Shown: positions 9,367 through 17,695, counted from the first letter of the stretch. The stretch: DNA of 54,849 nt from an uncultured SAR86 cluster bacterium (GCA_902605935.1 CACLEI010000007.1:1-54849); one strand, 5' to 3'. The notes: a model not told the origin generated them from the sequence alone. Made by a program: numbers and translations.

Positions 9367-9379
9367 GTGATAAAGTCAC
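9367..9379. promoter_or_regulatory. Short inverted repeat upstream of the MoxR gene
   Basis: GTGA-TAAAG-TCAC lies 24 bases before the ATG at 9403, within the 115-base gap separating the MoxR/VWA genes from the preceding gene. It resembles a CRP/FNR half-site pair but the spacer is 5 rather than 6 bases. It may be an operator or chance. The rest of the gap holds a weak stem (CTAAC...GTTAG near 9330-9350) and an AAGGAA ribosome site. Confidence 0.25.
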
Positions 9380-9402
9380 GATAAATTTTAAAAGGAATAA
9401 CT

Positions 9403-10257
9403 ATGAAATTTAAAGGGACTGATTCTTACATTTCAACTGAAGATCTTAGTATGGCAGTCAATGCTGCAATAGAGCTTGAAAAGCCATTACTAATTAAAGG
9501 TGAACCAGGAACTGGTAAAACTATGCTAGCTGAGCAAGTTGCCGAATCACTCAATATGCCATTAATCGAGTGGCATATAAAATCTACGACGAAAGCTCGA
9601 CAAGGCCTTTATGAATATGATGCTGTAACTAGACTAAGGGATTCACAACTTGGGGATGAACGAGTAAAAGACATCTCTAACTATATTCAAAAAGGAAAAA
9701 TGTGGGAGGCTTTTACCTCCGATGAAAGAGCAGTTTTGCTTGTTGATGAAATTGATAAGGCAGATATTGAGTTTCCAAATGACTTGTTACAAGAGATAGA
9801 TCGTATGGAATTTTATGTTTATGAGACTAAAGAGACAATTAAAGCTGTTCAAAGACCTTTAGTAATCATTACTAGTAATAATGAGAAAGAACTTCCTGAT
9901 GCTTTCCTGAGAAGATGTTTCTTCCACTATATTAACTTCCCTGATAGACCGACAATGGAAAAAATTGTAAAAGTCCATCATCCTAAGGTTAAGAAAAATT
10001 TAGTAAAAGATGCCTTAGAAATTTTCTTTGATATAAGAAAAGTTCCAGGAATGAAGAAAAAACCTTCTACTTCTGAGTTAATCGATTGGCTAAAGCTTTT
10101 GATGGCTGATGATATCCCTGATGAGATTTTTAAAAATAGAGATCCCTCTAAAGCAATACCACCTTTATATGGTGCACTCGTGAAAAATGAACAAGATGTT
10201 CAATTACTTGAAAGATTAGCATTTATGGCTAGAAGGGAAGGTAATTCTAGTTCTTGA
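9403..10257 (+). CDS. MoxR-type AAA+ ATPase
   Basis: The 284-residue protein is a AAA+ ATPase of the MoxR group. Walker A is GEPGTGKT (33-40), Walker B is VLLVDEID (111-118), sensor 1 is ITSNN (156-160) and the arginine finger region is DAFLRR (166-171). MoxR ATPases work as chaperones with a VWA-domain partner, inserting metals or maturing complexes, and the next gene encodes such a protein. The stop codon overlaps the ATG of the VWA gene (TGATG), implying coupled translation. The client is not evident; the following ABC exporter is the nearest candidate. Confidence 0.88.
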   Translation: MKFKGTDSYISTEDLSMAVNAAIELEKPLLIKGEPGTGKTMLAEQVAESLNMPLIEWHIKSTTKARQGLYEYDAVTRLRDSQLGDERVKDISNYIQKGKMWEAFTSDERAVLLVDEIDKADIEFPNDLLQEIDRMEFYVYETKETIKAVQRPLVIITSNNEKELPDAFLRRCFFHYINFPDRPTMEKIVKVHHPKVKKNLVKDALEIFFDIRKVPGMKKKPSTSELIDWLKLLMADDIPDEIFKNRDPSKAIPPLYGALVKNEQDVQLLERLAFMARREGNSSS

Positions 10258-11432
10258 TGTTTATATCTCTTTTTAATACTTTAAAAGCTACTGGAGTACC
10301 CTGTTCTTTAAGAGAACTCTTGGACTTAATTGCTGCTGTAGATAAGAGACTTGCTTTTGCAAACATGAATGAATTTTACTTCTTAAGTAGAGCTATTCTG
10401 GTGAAAGATGAAAAGCACTACGACAAATTCGATCGGGCTTTTGATATTTACTTTAAAGGAATTGAAAGTATAGATGATATTTTAGAAATGTTAATTCCAG
10501 ATGAATGGTTGAAAGCTGAATTTGAAAAGCACCTGACTGAAGAGGAGTTAAAGGAAATTCAGTCCTTAGGTGGTCTGGAGAAACTGCTAGAAGAGTTCAA
10601 GAAAAAACTCCAAGAACAAGAAGAAAGGCATGAGGGTGGAAATAAACAAATAGGAACCGGTGGCACATCTCCATTTGGAAATTCTGGTGATAATCCAGAG
10701 GGTATTAGAGTCGGTGGTGAGGGAGGAAAAGGAAAAGCAGCTAAAGTATGGGAAGCCAGAGATTTTAAGAATCTTGATGATGATGTTGAGCTCGGTACTA
10801 GAAATATGAAAGTTGCTCTCAGAAGACTCAGAAAGCTAATCAGAGACAGTGCTGATGAAGAGTTTGATTTAGATAATACCATCAGCTCAACTGCTAAAAA
10901 GGCTGGCTTATTAGATGTTAAATTTCGTCCTGAAAAAAGAAATGCTGTAAAAGTGCTTGTTTTATTTGATGTGGGTGGTTCGATGGATCCTCATATCAGA
11001 GTTTGTGAAGAATTATTCTCTGCTGCCAAAACAGAATTTAAAAATTTAGAATATTTCTATTTCCATAACTTTATATATGAGACTGTATGGAAAGATAACA
11101 GAAGAAGACAAAATGAAAGAGTTTACACAGAAGACATAATTCATAAGTATTCAGCAGACTATAAAATTATTTTCGTTGGAGATGCAACTATGGCTCCATA
11201 TGAAATCACTAATCCTGGTGGAAGCATTGAGCACTGGAATGAAGAGGCAGGAGCTCTGTGGATGAAAAGAATGGTAGGTATATATGACAAATTAGTTTGG
11301 CTAAATCCTGTACCTAAGGAACATTGGGAATATAGTGCATCTGTTGAACTAACTAGAAGCCTTGTTGAAGATAATATGTTTCCTTTAACTATAAGGGGGC
11401 TTGAAGAGAGTATGGCTTATTTGAGTAAGTAA
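10257..11432 (+). CDS. VWA domain protein, MoxR partner (CoxE-like)
   Basis: The product (391 residues from ATG at 10257) has an N-terminal helical region (1-120), a glycine-rich linker (about 127-162) and a C-terminal VWA domain whose metal-site loop reads FDVGGSMD near residue 238. The usual MIDAS motif is DxSxS; here the first serine is glycine, a variant I associate with this subfamily, so metal binding may be altered. A second signature is YFYFHNFIYETVW. Pairing with a MoxR ATPase is the classical arrangement (RavA-ViaA, CoxD-CoxE). A TTG three bases upstream is a less likely start. Confidence 0.85.
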   Translation: MFISLFNTLKATGVPCSLRELLDLIAAVDKRLAFANMNEFYFLSRAILVKDEKHYDKFDRAFDIYFKGIESIDDILEMLIPDEWLKAEFEKHLTEEELKEIQSLGGLEKLLEEFKKKLQEQEERHEGGNKQIGTGGTSPFGNSGDNPEGIRVGGEGGKGKAAKVWEARDFKNLDDDVELGTRNMKVALRRLRKLIRDSADEEFDLDNTISSTAKKAGLLDVKFRPEKRNAVKVLVLFDVGGSMDPHIRVCEELFSAAKTEFKNLEYFYFHNFIYETVWKDNRRRQNERVYTEDIIHKYSADYKIIFVGDATMAPYEITNPGGSIEHWNEEAGALWMKRMVGIYDKLVWLNPVPKEHWEYSASVELTRSLVEDNMFPLTIRGLEESMAYLSK

Positions 11433-11435
11433 CTC

Positions 11436-12365
11436 ATGAAAGCCCTTTCCATCTCTAATTTAAAGAAGGAATATGCTGGAGGCTTACAAGCCTTGAAAGG
11501 TATTGATTTGGAAGTCAGTCAAGGTGATTTCTTTGCATTACTCGGACCAAATGGTGCAGGAAAATCAACAACAATAGGAGTTATAAGCTCACTAGTTACC
11601 AAAACCTCAGGCCAAGTAAAAATTCTAGATATAGATATTGATGAAAACCACTCCTTAGCAAAAAAGAAACTCGGTGTAGTAGGCCAAGAAGTTAATTTTA
11701 ATCAATTCGAAAAAGTCGGCGATATAATCAGGAATCAAGCCGGTTATCATGGGTTAAGTTTTAAAGAAGCCAGAGAAAATGCCAAGTACTACATGCAGAA
11801 GCTCGATATATGGGATAAACGTAATGAGCAAGCCAGAAAACTCTCTGGAGGTATGAAAAGAAGGGTGATGGTTGCGAAAGCCTTAGTAAACAACCCTGAA
11901 CTTTTAATATTAGATGAACCAACTGCTGGAGTGGATATTGAGCTTCGTCGATCTCTTTGGGATTTTCTAACTGAAATCAATAACGAAGGAACTACCATAA
12001 TTTTAACCACACATTATCTTGAAGAAGCTGAGAGATTATGCAGGAACATAGCGATAATAGATTCAGGAGAAATTGTTGAAAATACAAGCATGCAAGAACT
12101 TTTAACGCGCTTGGAAGAAGAAACATTTGTCTTTGATCTTAAAAACCCACTACAAACATTACCTGATAATCTTGGATACCAAGCTGTTTTAGAAAACCCA
12201 CAAAAACTTAAAGTAACTATTGGAAAAGGCCAGGGTCTTAATACTATTTTTGAAGTTTTATCTAATTCTGGAATTCAAATATCAAGTATGAGGAATGATA
12301 CAGGTCGTTTGGAAGAATTATTCATGGGGTTAGTTGATTCAAACTTAAATGGAGGTGAAAGATGA
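11436..12365 (+). CDS. ABC transporter ATP-binding protein, YadG type
   Basis: The 309-residue protein has all ABC ATPase motifs: Walker A GPNGAGKST, signature LSGGMKRR, Walker B LLILDEPTAGVD and the H-loop TTHYLEEAERL. The C-terminal 80 residues form the extra domain of the DrrA/YadG export subgroup. It overlaps the permease gene by four bases (ATGA). The pair corresponds to E. coli YadG/YadH, an ABC-2 exporter of unknown substrate. The 3-base gap to the VWA gene puts it in the same transcription unit as the MoxR/VWA pair. Confidence 0.9.
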   Translation: MKALSISNLKKEYAGGLQALKGIDLEVSQGDFFALLGPNGAGKSTTIGVISSLVTKTSGQVKILDIDIDENHSLAKKKLGVVGQEVNFNQFEKVGDIIRNQAGYHGLSFKEARENAKYYMQKLDIWDKRNEQARKLSGGMKRRVMVAKALVNNPELLILDEPTAGVDIELRRSLWDFLTEINNEGTTIILTTHYLEEAERLCRNIAIIDSGEIVENTSMQELLTRLEEETFVFDLKNPLQTLPDNLGYQAVLENPQKLKVTIGKGQGLNTIFEVLSNSGIQISSMRNDTGRLEELFMGLVDSNLNGGER

Positions 12366-13150
12366 CTCCACTAGAGCAGTATAGAGCACTACTGACAATT
12401 TTATACAAAGAGATCCATAGGTTTATGAGGATTTGGACACAAACTCTTATTCCACCAGCAATCATGATTATGCTTTATTTCGTTATTTTCGGAACGCTCA
12501 TTGGCAAAAGAATTGGACAAATGGGAGGCTTCGACTATATGCAATTTATGATCCCAGGCTTAATTATGATGTCGGTCATAAGCAATTCTTATTCCAATGT
12601 GGTTTCTTCTTTTTTTGGTCAAAAGTTTGCAAGAAGTATCGAGGAGTTATTAATTACTCCATTACCTCACTATTTAATTTTACTTGGATGGGTTCTTGGA
12701 GGAGTTGCTAGAGGACTTCTAGTTGGAGCAATAGTAACGATCGTATCTCTTTGGTTTTACGATTTATCAGTAAATAACTGGAGTTTGAGTATATTTGTAG
12801 TGATTTCCACATCTATTCTATTTTCATTAGGGGGTTTTTTGAATGCTCTTTTTGCAGAATCGTTTGATGACATATCAATTATTCCAACCTTTATAATGCA
12901 ACCTCTGATCTATCTTGGCGGAGTTTTCTACTCCATTCAATTATTACCCTCCTTTTGGCAGACAGTTTCACTAGCTAATCCAATTCTTTATATGATTAAT
13001 GCTTTTAGATATTCTATTTTAGGCGCCTCAGATTTGGAGGCTCTCGGATTTTCAATTAACTATGCAATTTTCATGATTATTGGATTTATAGTTCTTTTCG
13101 CTTCTATTTGTTTGTGGTTCCTTCACAAAGGACGTGGTATTAGGTCTTAG
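12362..13150 (+). CDS. ABC-2 type permease, YadH type
   Basis: The 262-residue protein has six hydrophobic segments and the ABC-2 permease pattern, including MQFMIPGLIMMSVISNSYSNV, a conserved SIEELLITPL coupling segment and the late motif PLIYLGGVFYSIQLLP followed by NPILYMINAFRY. These match the YadH family. It partners the ATPase encoded just upstream; the complex would export a lipid, polysaccharide or drug-like substrate across the inner membrane. It is followed after 3 bases by queF, which is probably in the operon without functional relation. Confidence 0.88.
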   Translation: MTPLEQYRALLTILYKEIHRFMRIWTQTLIPPAIMIMLYFVIFGTLIGKRIGQMGGFDYMQFMIPGLIMMSVISNSYSNVVSSFFGQKFARSIEELLITPLPHYLILLGWVLGGVARGLLVGAIVTIVSLWFYDLSVNNWSLSIFVVISTSILFSLGGFLNALFAESFDDISIIPTFIMQPLIYLGGVFYSIQLLPSFWQTVSLANPILYMINAFRYSILGASDLEALGFSINYAIFMIIGFIVLFASICLWFLHKGRGIRS

Positions 13151-13153
13151 AGC

Positions 13154-13951
13154 ATGGAAAATACAATCCTTGGTCAAGATTCAATTATTCCTTTGCAGTA
13201 TGATCCTGCAATCCTGTCACCAATAAACAGATTGGATTCAAGAATAAAAAATGGCTTAAATGAATTTTCTGATTTTCACGGTAGAGATTTTTGGACTTCC
13301 TATGAAACTTCATGGTTGAATGATTTAGGGATTCCTCAAAATAAGATTCTCAATATCTCTTATGATTGCAACTCAAAATTTTTTGTGGAGTCAAAATCTT
13401 TTAAGTTATATTTATATTCTCTTAATAACAAAAAATTTAAATCTATAGATTCTCTAAAAGATCTAATTAAAGATGATTTAGAGAATGCATTGAAGACTGA
13501 TGTTAATGTTGATTTGGACATGTTACCAAGATCAATTAAAGACAGCTCAACTTCAATAGATGAAGAATATCTAGACAAGATAGATTCTTATCCAAATTCT
13601 CAAGTAATCCAACCAGGTGAAAAGGAATACACTAGCGAACATCTGTCTTGTAGTCTTTTCAGAAGTTTATGTCCTGTTACCTCGCAGCCTGACTGGGCGA
13701 CGATACATATTTCCTATAATGGAAACTCTATTCAACATGATGGACTTCTTCGTTATCTTCTTTCTTACCGAAATCATCAGGGATTCCATGAGGAATGTGT
13801 AGAAAGAATTTTTACAGACTTATTGAAAAGGTGTAGATTAAAAGAACTTTCAGTAAGAGCAAATTTCCTTAGAAGGGGTGGAATTGAAATCAATCCAATC
13901 AGAACTACACAAAATTATGATATCGAAATCACAAGAGATATTAGACAATAA
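13154..13951 (+). CDS. queF: NADPH-dependent 7-cyano-7-deazaguanine reductase, long form
   Basis: QueF reduces preQ0 to preQ1 in queuosine biosynthesis. The 265-residue protein is the bidomain YqcD-type: N-terminal half with WTSYETSWLN and ISYDCNSKFFVESKSFKLY, C-terminal half with the catalytic loop LCPVTSQPDW (nucleophile Cys173, proton donor Asp180) and the substrate-binding NHQGFHEECVERI. It is a little shorter than the E. coli enzyme (282). The long form is typical of Gammaproteobacteria. Together with trhO it gives two tRNA wobble-modification genes in this window. Confidence 0.93.
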   Translation: MENTILGQDSIIPLQYDPAILSPINRLDSRIKNGLNEFSDFHGRDFWTSYETSWLNDLGIPQNKILNISYDCNSKFFVESKSFKLYLYSLNNKKFKSIDSLKDLIKDDLENALKTDVNVDLDMLPRSIKDSSTSIDEEYLDKIDSYPNSQVIQPGEKEYTSEHLSCSLFRSLCPVTSQPDWATIHISYNGNSIQHDGLLRYLLSYRNHQGFHEECVERIFTDLLKRCRLKELSVRANFLRRGGIEINPIRTTQNYDIEITRDIRQ

Positions 13952-13963
13952 TAATTTTAGTAA

Positions 13964-14164
13964 ATGATAGATTCAGAGAGTAAAAGATTAAAAGAATTGG
14001 AAGTAAGAGCAACCTTTCAGGAAGATACAATAGAAAAGCTCAGTAGAGAATTGAGTATTCAACAGAAAGAGATTATTTTATTAAAAGAAGAATTAAAGTC
14101 CTTAAAAGAATCTCACGAAAAGAATATCATTGAAGATAAAGGTGAAAGACCTCCTCATTACTGA
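13964..14164 (+). CDS. slyX: SlyX family protein
   Basis: A 66-residue, highly charged, single coiled coil (heptads from about 6 to 48) ending in RPPHY, the characteristic C-terminus of SlyX proteins. Length fits the family (about 70). SlyX function is unknown. It starts 12 bases after queF and is the last gene before tRNA-Ser. Confidence 0.85.
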   Translation: MIDSESKRLKELEVRATFQEDTIEKLSRELSIQQKEIILLKEELKSLKESHEKNIIEDKGERPPHY

Positions 14165-14202
14165 TAAACAACTTGTTATCCAGATATTTTTAAAAAAAAT
14201 AC

Positions 14203-14208
14203 TATAAT
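14203..14208 (+). promoter_or_regulatory. -10 element of the tRNA-Ser promoter
   Basis: A perfect TATAAT lies 15 bases before the mature tRNA, followed by GCCGC, a GC-rich discriminator of the kind found at stringently controlled stable-RNA promoters. No good -35 hexamer is seen at the expected 16-18 bases. Confidence 0.6.
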
Positions 14209-14223
14209 GCCGCAAGAAAAAAA

Positions 14224-14313
14224 GGAGAGATGGCAGAGTGGTCGAATGCGCACGCTTGGAAAGCGTGTAAGGTGTCAAAGCCTTCGAGGGTTCGAATCCC
14301 TCTCTCTCCGCCA
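14224..14313 (+). tRNA. tRNA-Ser (anticodon GGA)
   Basis: The acceptor stem GGAGAGA pairs with TCTCTCC at 14303-14309, followed by discriminator G and an encoded CCA. The anticodon stem CACGC/GCGTG encloses the loop TTGGAAA, giving anticodon GGA, which reads UCC and UCU serine codons. A long variable arm, as expected of a class II tRNA, precedes the T arm with GTTCGAATC. It is a single gene between slyX and the RimK-like fusion. Confidence 0.97.
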
Positions 14314-14325
14314 TCATAAAATTAT

Positions 14326-15699
14326 ATGAATGCAAGTATAGATCTAGGATGGGAAGAATGGGTGAGCCTGCCTGCAATAAATCTTCCATACATAAAGGCT
14401 AAAGTTGATACTGGAGCACAGACCTCTGTTCTTCATGCTAAACATATTGAAGTATTTAGAGTTAAGAAGAAAAAGTTTGTTAGATTTGAAATATCTCCTT
14501 TACCAGAAAAACCAAATTTTACTATTTCTTGTTCGGCACCATTGATTGGGCGAAGAAAAGTCACAAGCTCTAATGGAGAATCTGAAAAAAGATACTTCAT
14601 TAAAACTGATATTGAAATCTCGGGACAAACTTGGCCTGTTGAAATATCTTTAACAGATAGGCACAGCATGCAATATAGAATGTTATTAGGCAGAAGCTCA
14701 ATAGGCGAAGATATGACAGTTTTTCCTAACGAAAGTTTCTTAAATGGGCAGCCTCAATCTAAAAATCCTTACTCAATTAGAAAGAAAAGGGTTTTGAAAT
14801 CTCGTAGAGCATTAAGAATCGCTCTCTTAACAAGGGAACCAAATAATTATACTTCTAAGAGGATAGTAATTGCCGGTCAGCAAAGAGGTCATCAAGTAGA
14901 ACCTATTAATTCCACCAGATGTTTCTTGGATGTAGATACTGGAAATCCTGAAATATTTTATGACTCAAATCCTCTTCCTAAATATGATGTGGTAATTCCA
15001 AGAATTGGAGCATCAATAACGTCTTATGGTCTTGCTGTAACAAGACAGTTTCAATTAACAGGCGCATTACCGCTTAACGATCCTCAAGCAATCGCTAACT
15101 CAAGAGACAAGCTTTTAGCGCATCAATTACTTGCTTCAGCCAATATTAATATGCCTGTCACAGGATTTGCTTCTTCTCCTAAGGATACTATGGGAGTAAT
15201 TAACACTGTTGGAACAATGCCTCTTGTTATTAAATTACTAGAATCTTCTCAAGGAAAAGGTGTAATTTTGGCTGAAACTAAGAAAGCTGCTGAGACGGTC
15301 ATAAATGCATTTAGAGGATTACAAGCTAACTTTTTAGTACAAGAGTTTATAGAAGAGTCAAAAGGAGAAGATTTAAGATGTTTGGTCATAGACGGTAAGG
15401 TTGTTGGATCTGTTTTAAGATCTAATAAAGAAAATGACTTTAGATCTAATCTTCACCAAGGAGGCGTGGCTCACGGTACATCTATATCACCAAAAGAAAG
15501 AGGAATAGCTGTTAGAGCCGCCAAGGCAATAGGGCTTTCCGTTGCTGGAGTTGATATACTAAGAAGCAATAGAGGTCCATTGGTCCTTGAGGTAAATAGT
15601 TCGCCAGGTATTCAAGGTATAGAAAAGACTTTAGAGATTGATATTGCAGGTCAAATCATCTCATTTTGCGAAAAAAAATTAGGAATATCACCAAGTTAA
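14326..15699 (+). CDS. RimB-like protease domain fused to RimK-like ATP-grasp ligase
   Basis: The 457-residue protein joins two families. Residues 1-150 form a retropepsin-like domain of the ATP-dependent zinc protease family (PF05618, RimB) with the catalytic-type motif KVDTGAQTS (Asp28) and the later YRMLLGRSSI strand. Residues about 163-455 are an ATP-grasp ligase of the RimK group, with MPLVIKLLESSQGKG, VQEFIEESKGEDLRC and the metal-binding EVNSSPGIQGIE near the end. RimK adds glutamates to the C-terminus of ribosomal protein S6, and RimB trims such tails. A fusion puts adding and removing activities on one chain (inference). It begins 12 bases after tRNA-Ser and has no intervening stop. 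Confidence 0.88.
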   Translation: MNASIDLGWEEWVSLPAINLPYIKAKVDTGAQTSVLHAKHIEVFRVKKKKFVRFEISPLPEKPNFTISCSAPLIGRRKVTSSNGESEKRYFIKTDIEISGQTWPVEISLTDRHSMQYRMLLGRSSIGEDMTVFPNESFLNGQPQSKNPYSIRKKRVLKSRRALRIALLTREPNNYTSKRIVIAGQQRGHQVEPINSTRCFLDVDTGNPEIFYDSNPLPKYDVVIPRIGASITSYGLAVTRQFQLTGALPLNDPQAIANSRDKLLAHQLLASANINMPVTGFASSPKDTMGVINTVGTMPLVIKLLESSQGKGVILAETKKAAETVINAFRGLQANFLVQEFIEESKGEDLRCLVIDGKVVGSVLRSNKENDFRSNLHQGGVAHGTSISPKERGIAVRAAKAIGLSVAGVDILRSNRGPLVLEVNSSPGIQGIEKTLEIDIAGQIISFCEKKLGISPS

Positions 15700-15710
15700 A
15701 GGAGAAAAAT

Positions 15711-16571
15711 ATGAACGATCTTAAAAATAAAACTTTATTTGTTTCAGGGGCGAGCAGGGGTATAGGCCTCGCAATTGCTAAGAGAGCTGCCAAGGATGGA
15801 GCAAATATTATTTTAGCGGCAAAAACAGCTGAGCCTCATCCTAAACTTCCAGGTACTATTTATACCGCTGCAGATGAAATTATTGAAGAGGGGGGTCAAG
15901 CATTACCTGTAATTTGCGATATACGATACGAAGAAAACGTAAGAGATGCAGTAAATAAAGGTTTAGATCATTTCGGTGGCATTGATATTTGCGTAAACAA
16001 TGCATCAGCAATTCAACTGACTGGTACTCTTCAAACTGATATGAAAAGGTATGATTTAATGAATCAAATCAATGCTAGAGGAACTTTTTTGGTCAGTAAA
16101 GTCTGCCTTCCTCATCTGCTAAAGTCTGATAATCCTCATATTCTAAATTTGTCACCCCCTCTGGATATGGATCCAAAATGGTTCGGTCCGCATGTTGCGT
16201 ATACGATGGCTAAATTTGGAATGAGTCTTTGCGTTCTTGGAATGGCAGAAGAATTTAAAGAAGATGGGGTTGCTGTAAATGCCCTGTGGCCCAGGACTGC
16301 TGTTGCGACTGCAGCTATAAAGAATGCGTTAGGAGGAGACAGTATTATGAATATATCAAGATCTCCAGAGATAATGGCTGATGCAGCTTATGTAATATTA
16401 ACTAAAGATTCTAAGGAATTTACAGGGAATTTCTGTATTGATGATAATCTGCTTGCTGATCATGGAGTGACTGATTTCTCCCAGTATGCCGAAGTTCCTT
16501 TTTCAGAATTGGCACCAGACTTTTTTGTTCCTGATGATATTGAACCACCCGAAGCTGCAAAAAATAGTTAA
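15711..16571 (+). CDS. Short-chain dehydrogenase, HSDL2-like
   Basis: The 286-residue product has the SDR cofactor motif SGASRGIG, NNAS, and the active-site YTMAK (YxxxK). The segment AAKTAEPHPKLPGTIYTAADEI and the catalytic-serine region SPPLDMDPKWFGPHVAYT are characteristic of hydroxysteroid dehydrogenase-like 2 proteins, thought to act on lipids. The start at 15711 is supported by an AGGAGAA site; an upstream in-frame start at 15666 overlaps the RimK-like gene. The stop codon overlaps the next ATG (TAATG). Confidence 0.85.
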   Translation: MNDLKNKTLFVSGASRGIGLAIAKRAAKDGANIILAAKTAEPHPKLPGTIYTAADEIIEEGGQALPVICDIRYEENVRDAVNKGLDHFGGIDICVNNASAIQLTGTLQTDMKRYDLMNQINARGTFLVSKVCLPHLLKSDNPHILNLSPPLDMDPKWFGPHVAYTMAKFGMSLCVLGMAEEFKEDGVAVNALWPRTAVATAAIKNALGGDSIMNISRSPEIMADAAYVILTKDSKEFTGNFCIDDNLLADHGVTDFSQYAEVPFSELAPDFFVPDDIEPPEAAKNS

Positions 16572-17044
16572 TGAAAAGATTCTTTCTTACAGTTTTTGTT
16601 TTCTATCTATCTAATTTCTTAGTTTCAGATGAAAAAAAAATTGAAGACTGTACTTTGATAGCAAACGATAGAGAAAGACTATCCTGTTTTGATAGCTTCT
16701 TTGAAACTGATAAGAAATTAATACTTGTCGATCAGGAAGACATAGTTCTCTTTCAAGAGAAGATCGAAGATGCTGATGGAGAAGATGATAAGGTAATAGT
16801 TAAAGCACCAAGATCTGTTATAAATGATAATCTCGTCCTAGTAGGAGTGAGACTGTCTGGAAGAGACTATTTATTTGAGTTGAATGATAAGTCTGTTTGG
16901 AAAAATATAGAAACTCTTAGAAAAAAGGATATTCCTAGACCGGGTGATAAAGTCATTCTTGAAACTGGTTTGTTTGGATCTATGTTTTTAAAAATAAAAG
17001 GTGAAAAAAATAAAATTCGAATAAAAAAAGTAAGAAATCCATGA
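16571..17044 (+). CDS. Exported protein of unknown function
   Basis: I do not recognise the whole 157-residue protein. It starts with a signal peptide (about 1-18) and a short motif, DCTLIANDRERLSCFDSFF, of the kind found at the N-terminus of several exported proteobacterial proteins, with two cysteines that could form a disulfide. The remainder looks like a small beta domain with a basic C-terminus (KGEKNKIRIKKVRNP). It overlaps the following gene by four bases (ATGA). Confidence 0.6.
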   Translation: MKRFFLTVFVFYLSNFLVSDEKKIEDCTLIANDRERLSCFDSFFETDKKLILVDQEDIVLFQEKIEDADGEDDKVIVKAPRSVINDNLVLVGVRLSGRDYLFELNDKSVWKNIETLRKKDIPRPGDKVILETGLFGSMFLKIKGEKNKIRIKKVRNP

Positions 17045-17430
17045 ATAAGATAAAAGAAAAGAGGGAGTTTGAAGCTTCTCCAGAAAGTATTTGGAATATT
17101 GTAAGTAATATCTCTAGAAGTGACTGGGTGCCAGGAGTCGAGAGTATTGAACTTGATGGCAATAAGAGGATCTTTAAAATGACAGGTATGGGCAGGCTGG
17201 TTGAAGAAATAATAGAATGTAATGATGAAAATATGGAGCTCACGTACTCTGCAATAGAGACTGTCATTCCCATTAAACATCACATAGCAAAAATTAAATT
17301 ATCAAAAATGGAAGGTAATACACTTTTTGAATGGACTACTGAGATTGATCCTCCTGAATTTTCTGAAGCTATCAGACAAGGAATGCTTTCATCTCTTGAT
17401 CAACTCGAAAAAGTACTAAAAAACGCTTAA
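17041..17430 (+). CDS. SRPBCC (START-like) fold protein
   Basis: The 129-residue protein has the SRPBCC pattern: an initial strand KREFEASPESIWNIVSNIS, then a region SDWVPGVESIELDG, and a long C-terminal helix (about 103-128). Such proteins bind hydrophobic ligands in a deep cavity. No catalytic signature is visible. It overlaps the preceding gene by 4 bases and is probably the last gene of the unit that begins with the RimK-like fusion; csrA has its own promoter downstream. Confidence 0.75.
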   Translation: MNKIKEKREFEASPESIWNIVSNISRSDWVPGVESIELDGNKRIFKMTGMGRLVEEIIECNDENMELTYSAIETVIPIKHHIAKIKLSKMEGNTLFEWTTEIDPPEFSEAIRQGMLSSLDQLEKVLKNA

Positions 17431-17441
17431 AAAACCTTTTT

Positions 17442-17463
17442 CTTATCATTGATAACTGATAAG
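17442..17463. promoter_or_regulatory. Dyad overlapping the csrA -35 region
   Basis: CTTATCA (17442-17448) and TGATAAG (17457-17463) are a perfect 7-base inverted repeat separated by 8 bases. The spacer contains the proposed -35 hexamer of the csrA promoter, so the dyad is placed like a repressor operator. It is not followed by a T-run, which argues against a terminator. Confidence 0.4.
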
Positions 17464-17476
17464 GTTCTTGTAGATA
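17449..17476 (+). promoter_or_regulatory. Putative csrA promoter
   Basis: TTGATA (17449-17454) and TAGATA (17471-17476) are separated by 16 bases and lie 22 bases upstream of the csrA start. The untranslated leader would be short and contains GGGGAGGG as ribosome site, which includes a GGA trinucleotide of the type CsrA binds. Confidence 0.45.
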
Positions 17477-17498
17477 CATAGATTACTGGGGAGGGTTT

Positions 17499-17666
17499 AT
17501 GTTAGTACTAAGCAGGAAGGCTGAAGAGTCAATGTACATCGGGGATAATATCAAAATTACGGTTTTAGATATCAGAGGAGGGCAGGTAAGGATAGGTATT
17601 ACTGCTCCTGATGATGTTAAAATTCATCGAGAGGAAGTATACAATCGTATCTCGAGTGAAAATTAG
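17499..17666 (+). CDS. csrA: Carbon storage regulator CsrA
   Basis: This 55-codon gene encodes the RNA-binding global regulator CsrA/RsmA. The N-terminus [18 protein letters not shown] and the segment [22 protein letters not shown] are near-invariant family features, including Arg44-type RNA-contact residues in the IHREE region. It ends SSEN, slightly shorter than the 61 residues of E. coli. CsrA represses or stabilises target mRNAs by binding GGA motifs near ribosome sites; its own GGGGAGGG leader could allow autoregulation. tRNA-Arg(ACG) follows 43 bases downstream, echoing the csrA-serV-argV order of E. coli. Confidence 0.97.
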   Translation: MLVLSRKAEESMYIGDNIKITVLDIRGGQVRIGITAPDDVKIHREEVYNRISSEN

Positions 17667-17695
17667 ATAGCGAATGAAGTTATCTAAATAGGAGT

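Noticed and set aside
9366-9380. CRP binding site upstream of the MoxR gene
   Set aside because: The half-sites TGTGA and TCACG are separated by 5 rather than 6 bases and one half is imperfect.
14102-14389. Minus-strand frame of 95 codons across tRNA-Ser
   Set aside because: It is antisense to the tRNA; the EREGFEPSKALTPY-type peptide is a well-known artefact of reading serine tRNA genes backwards.
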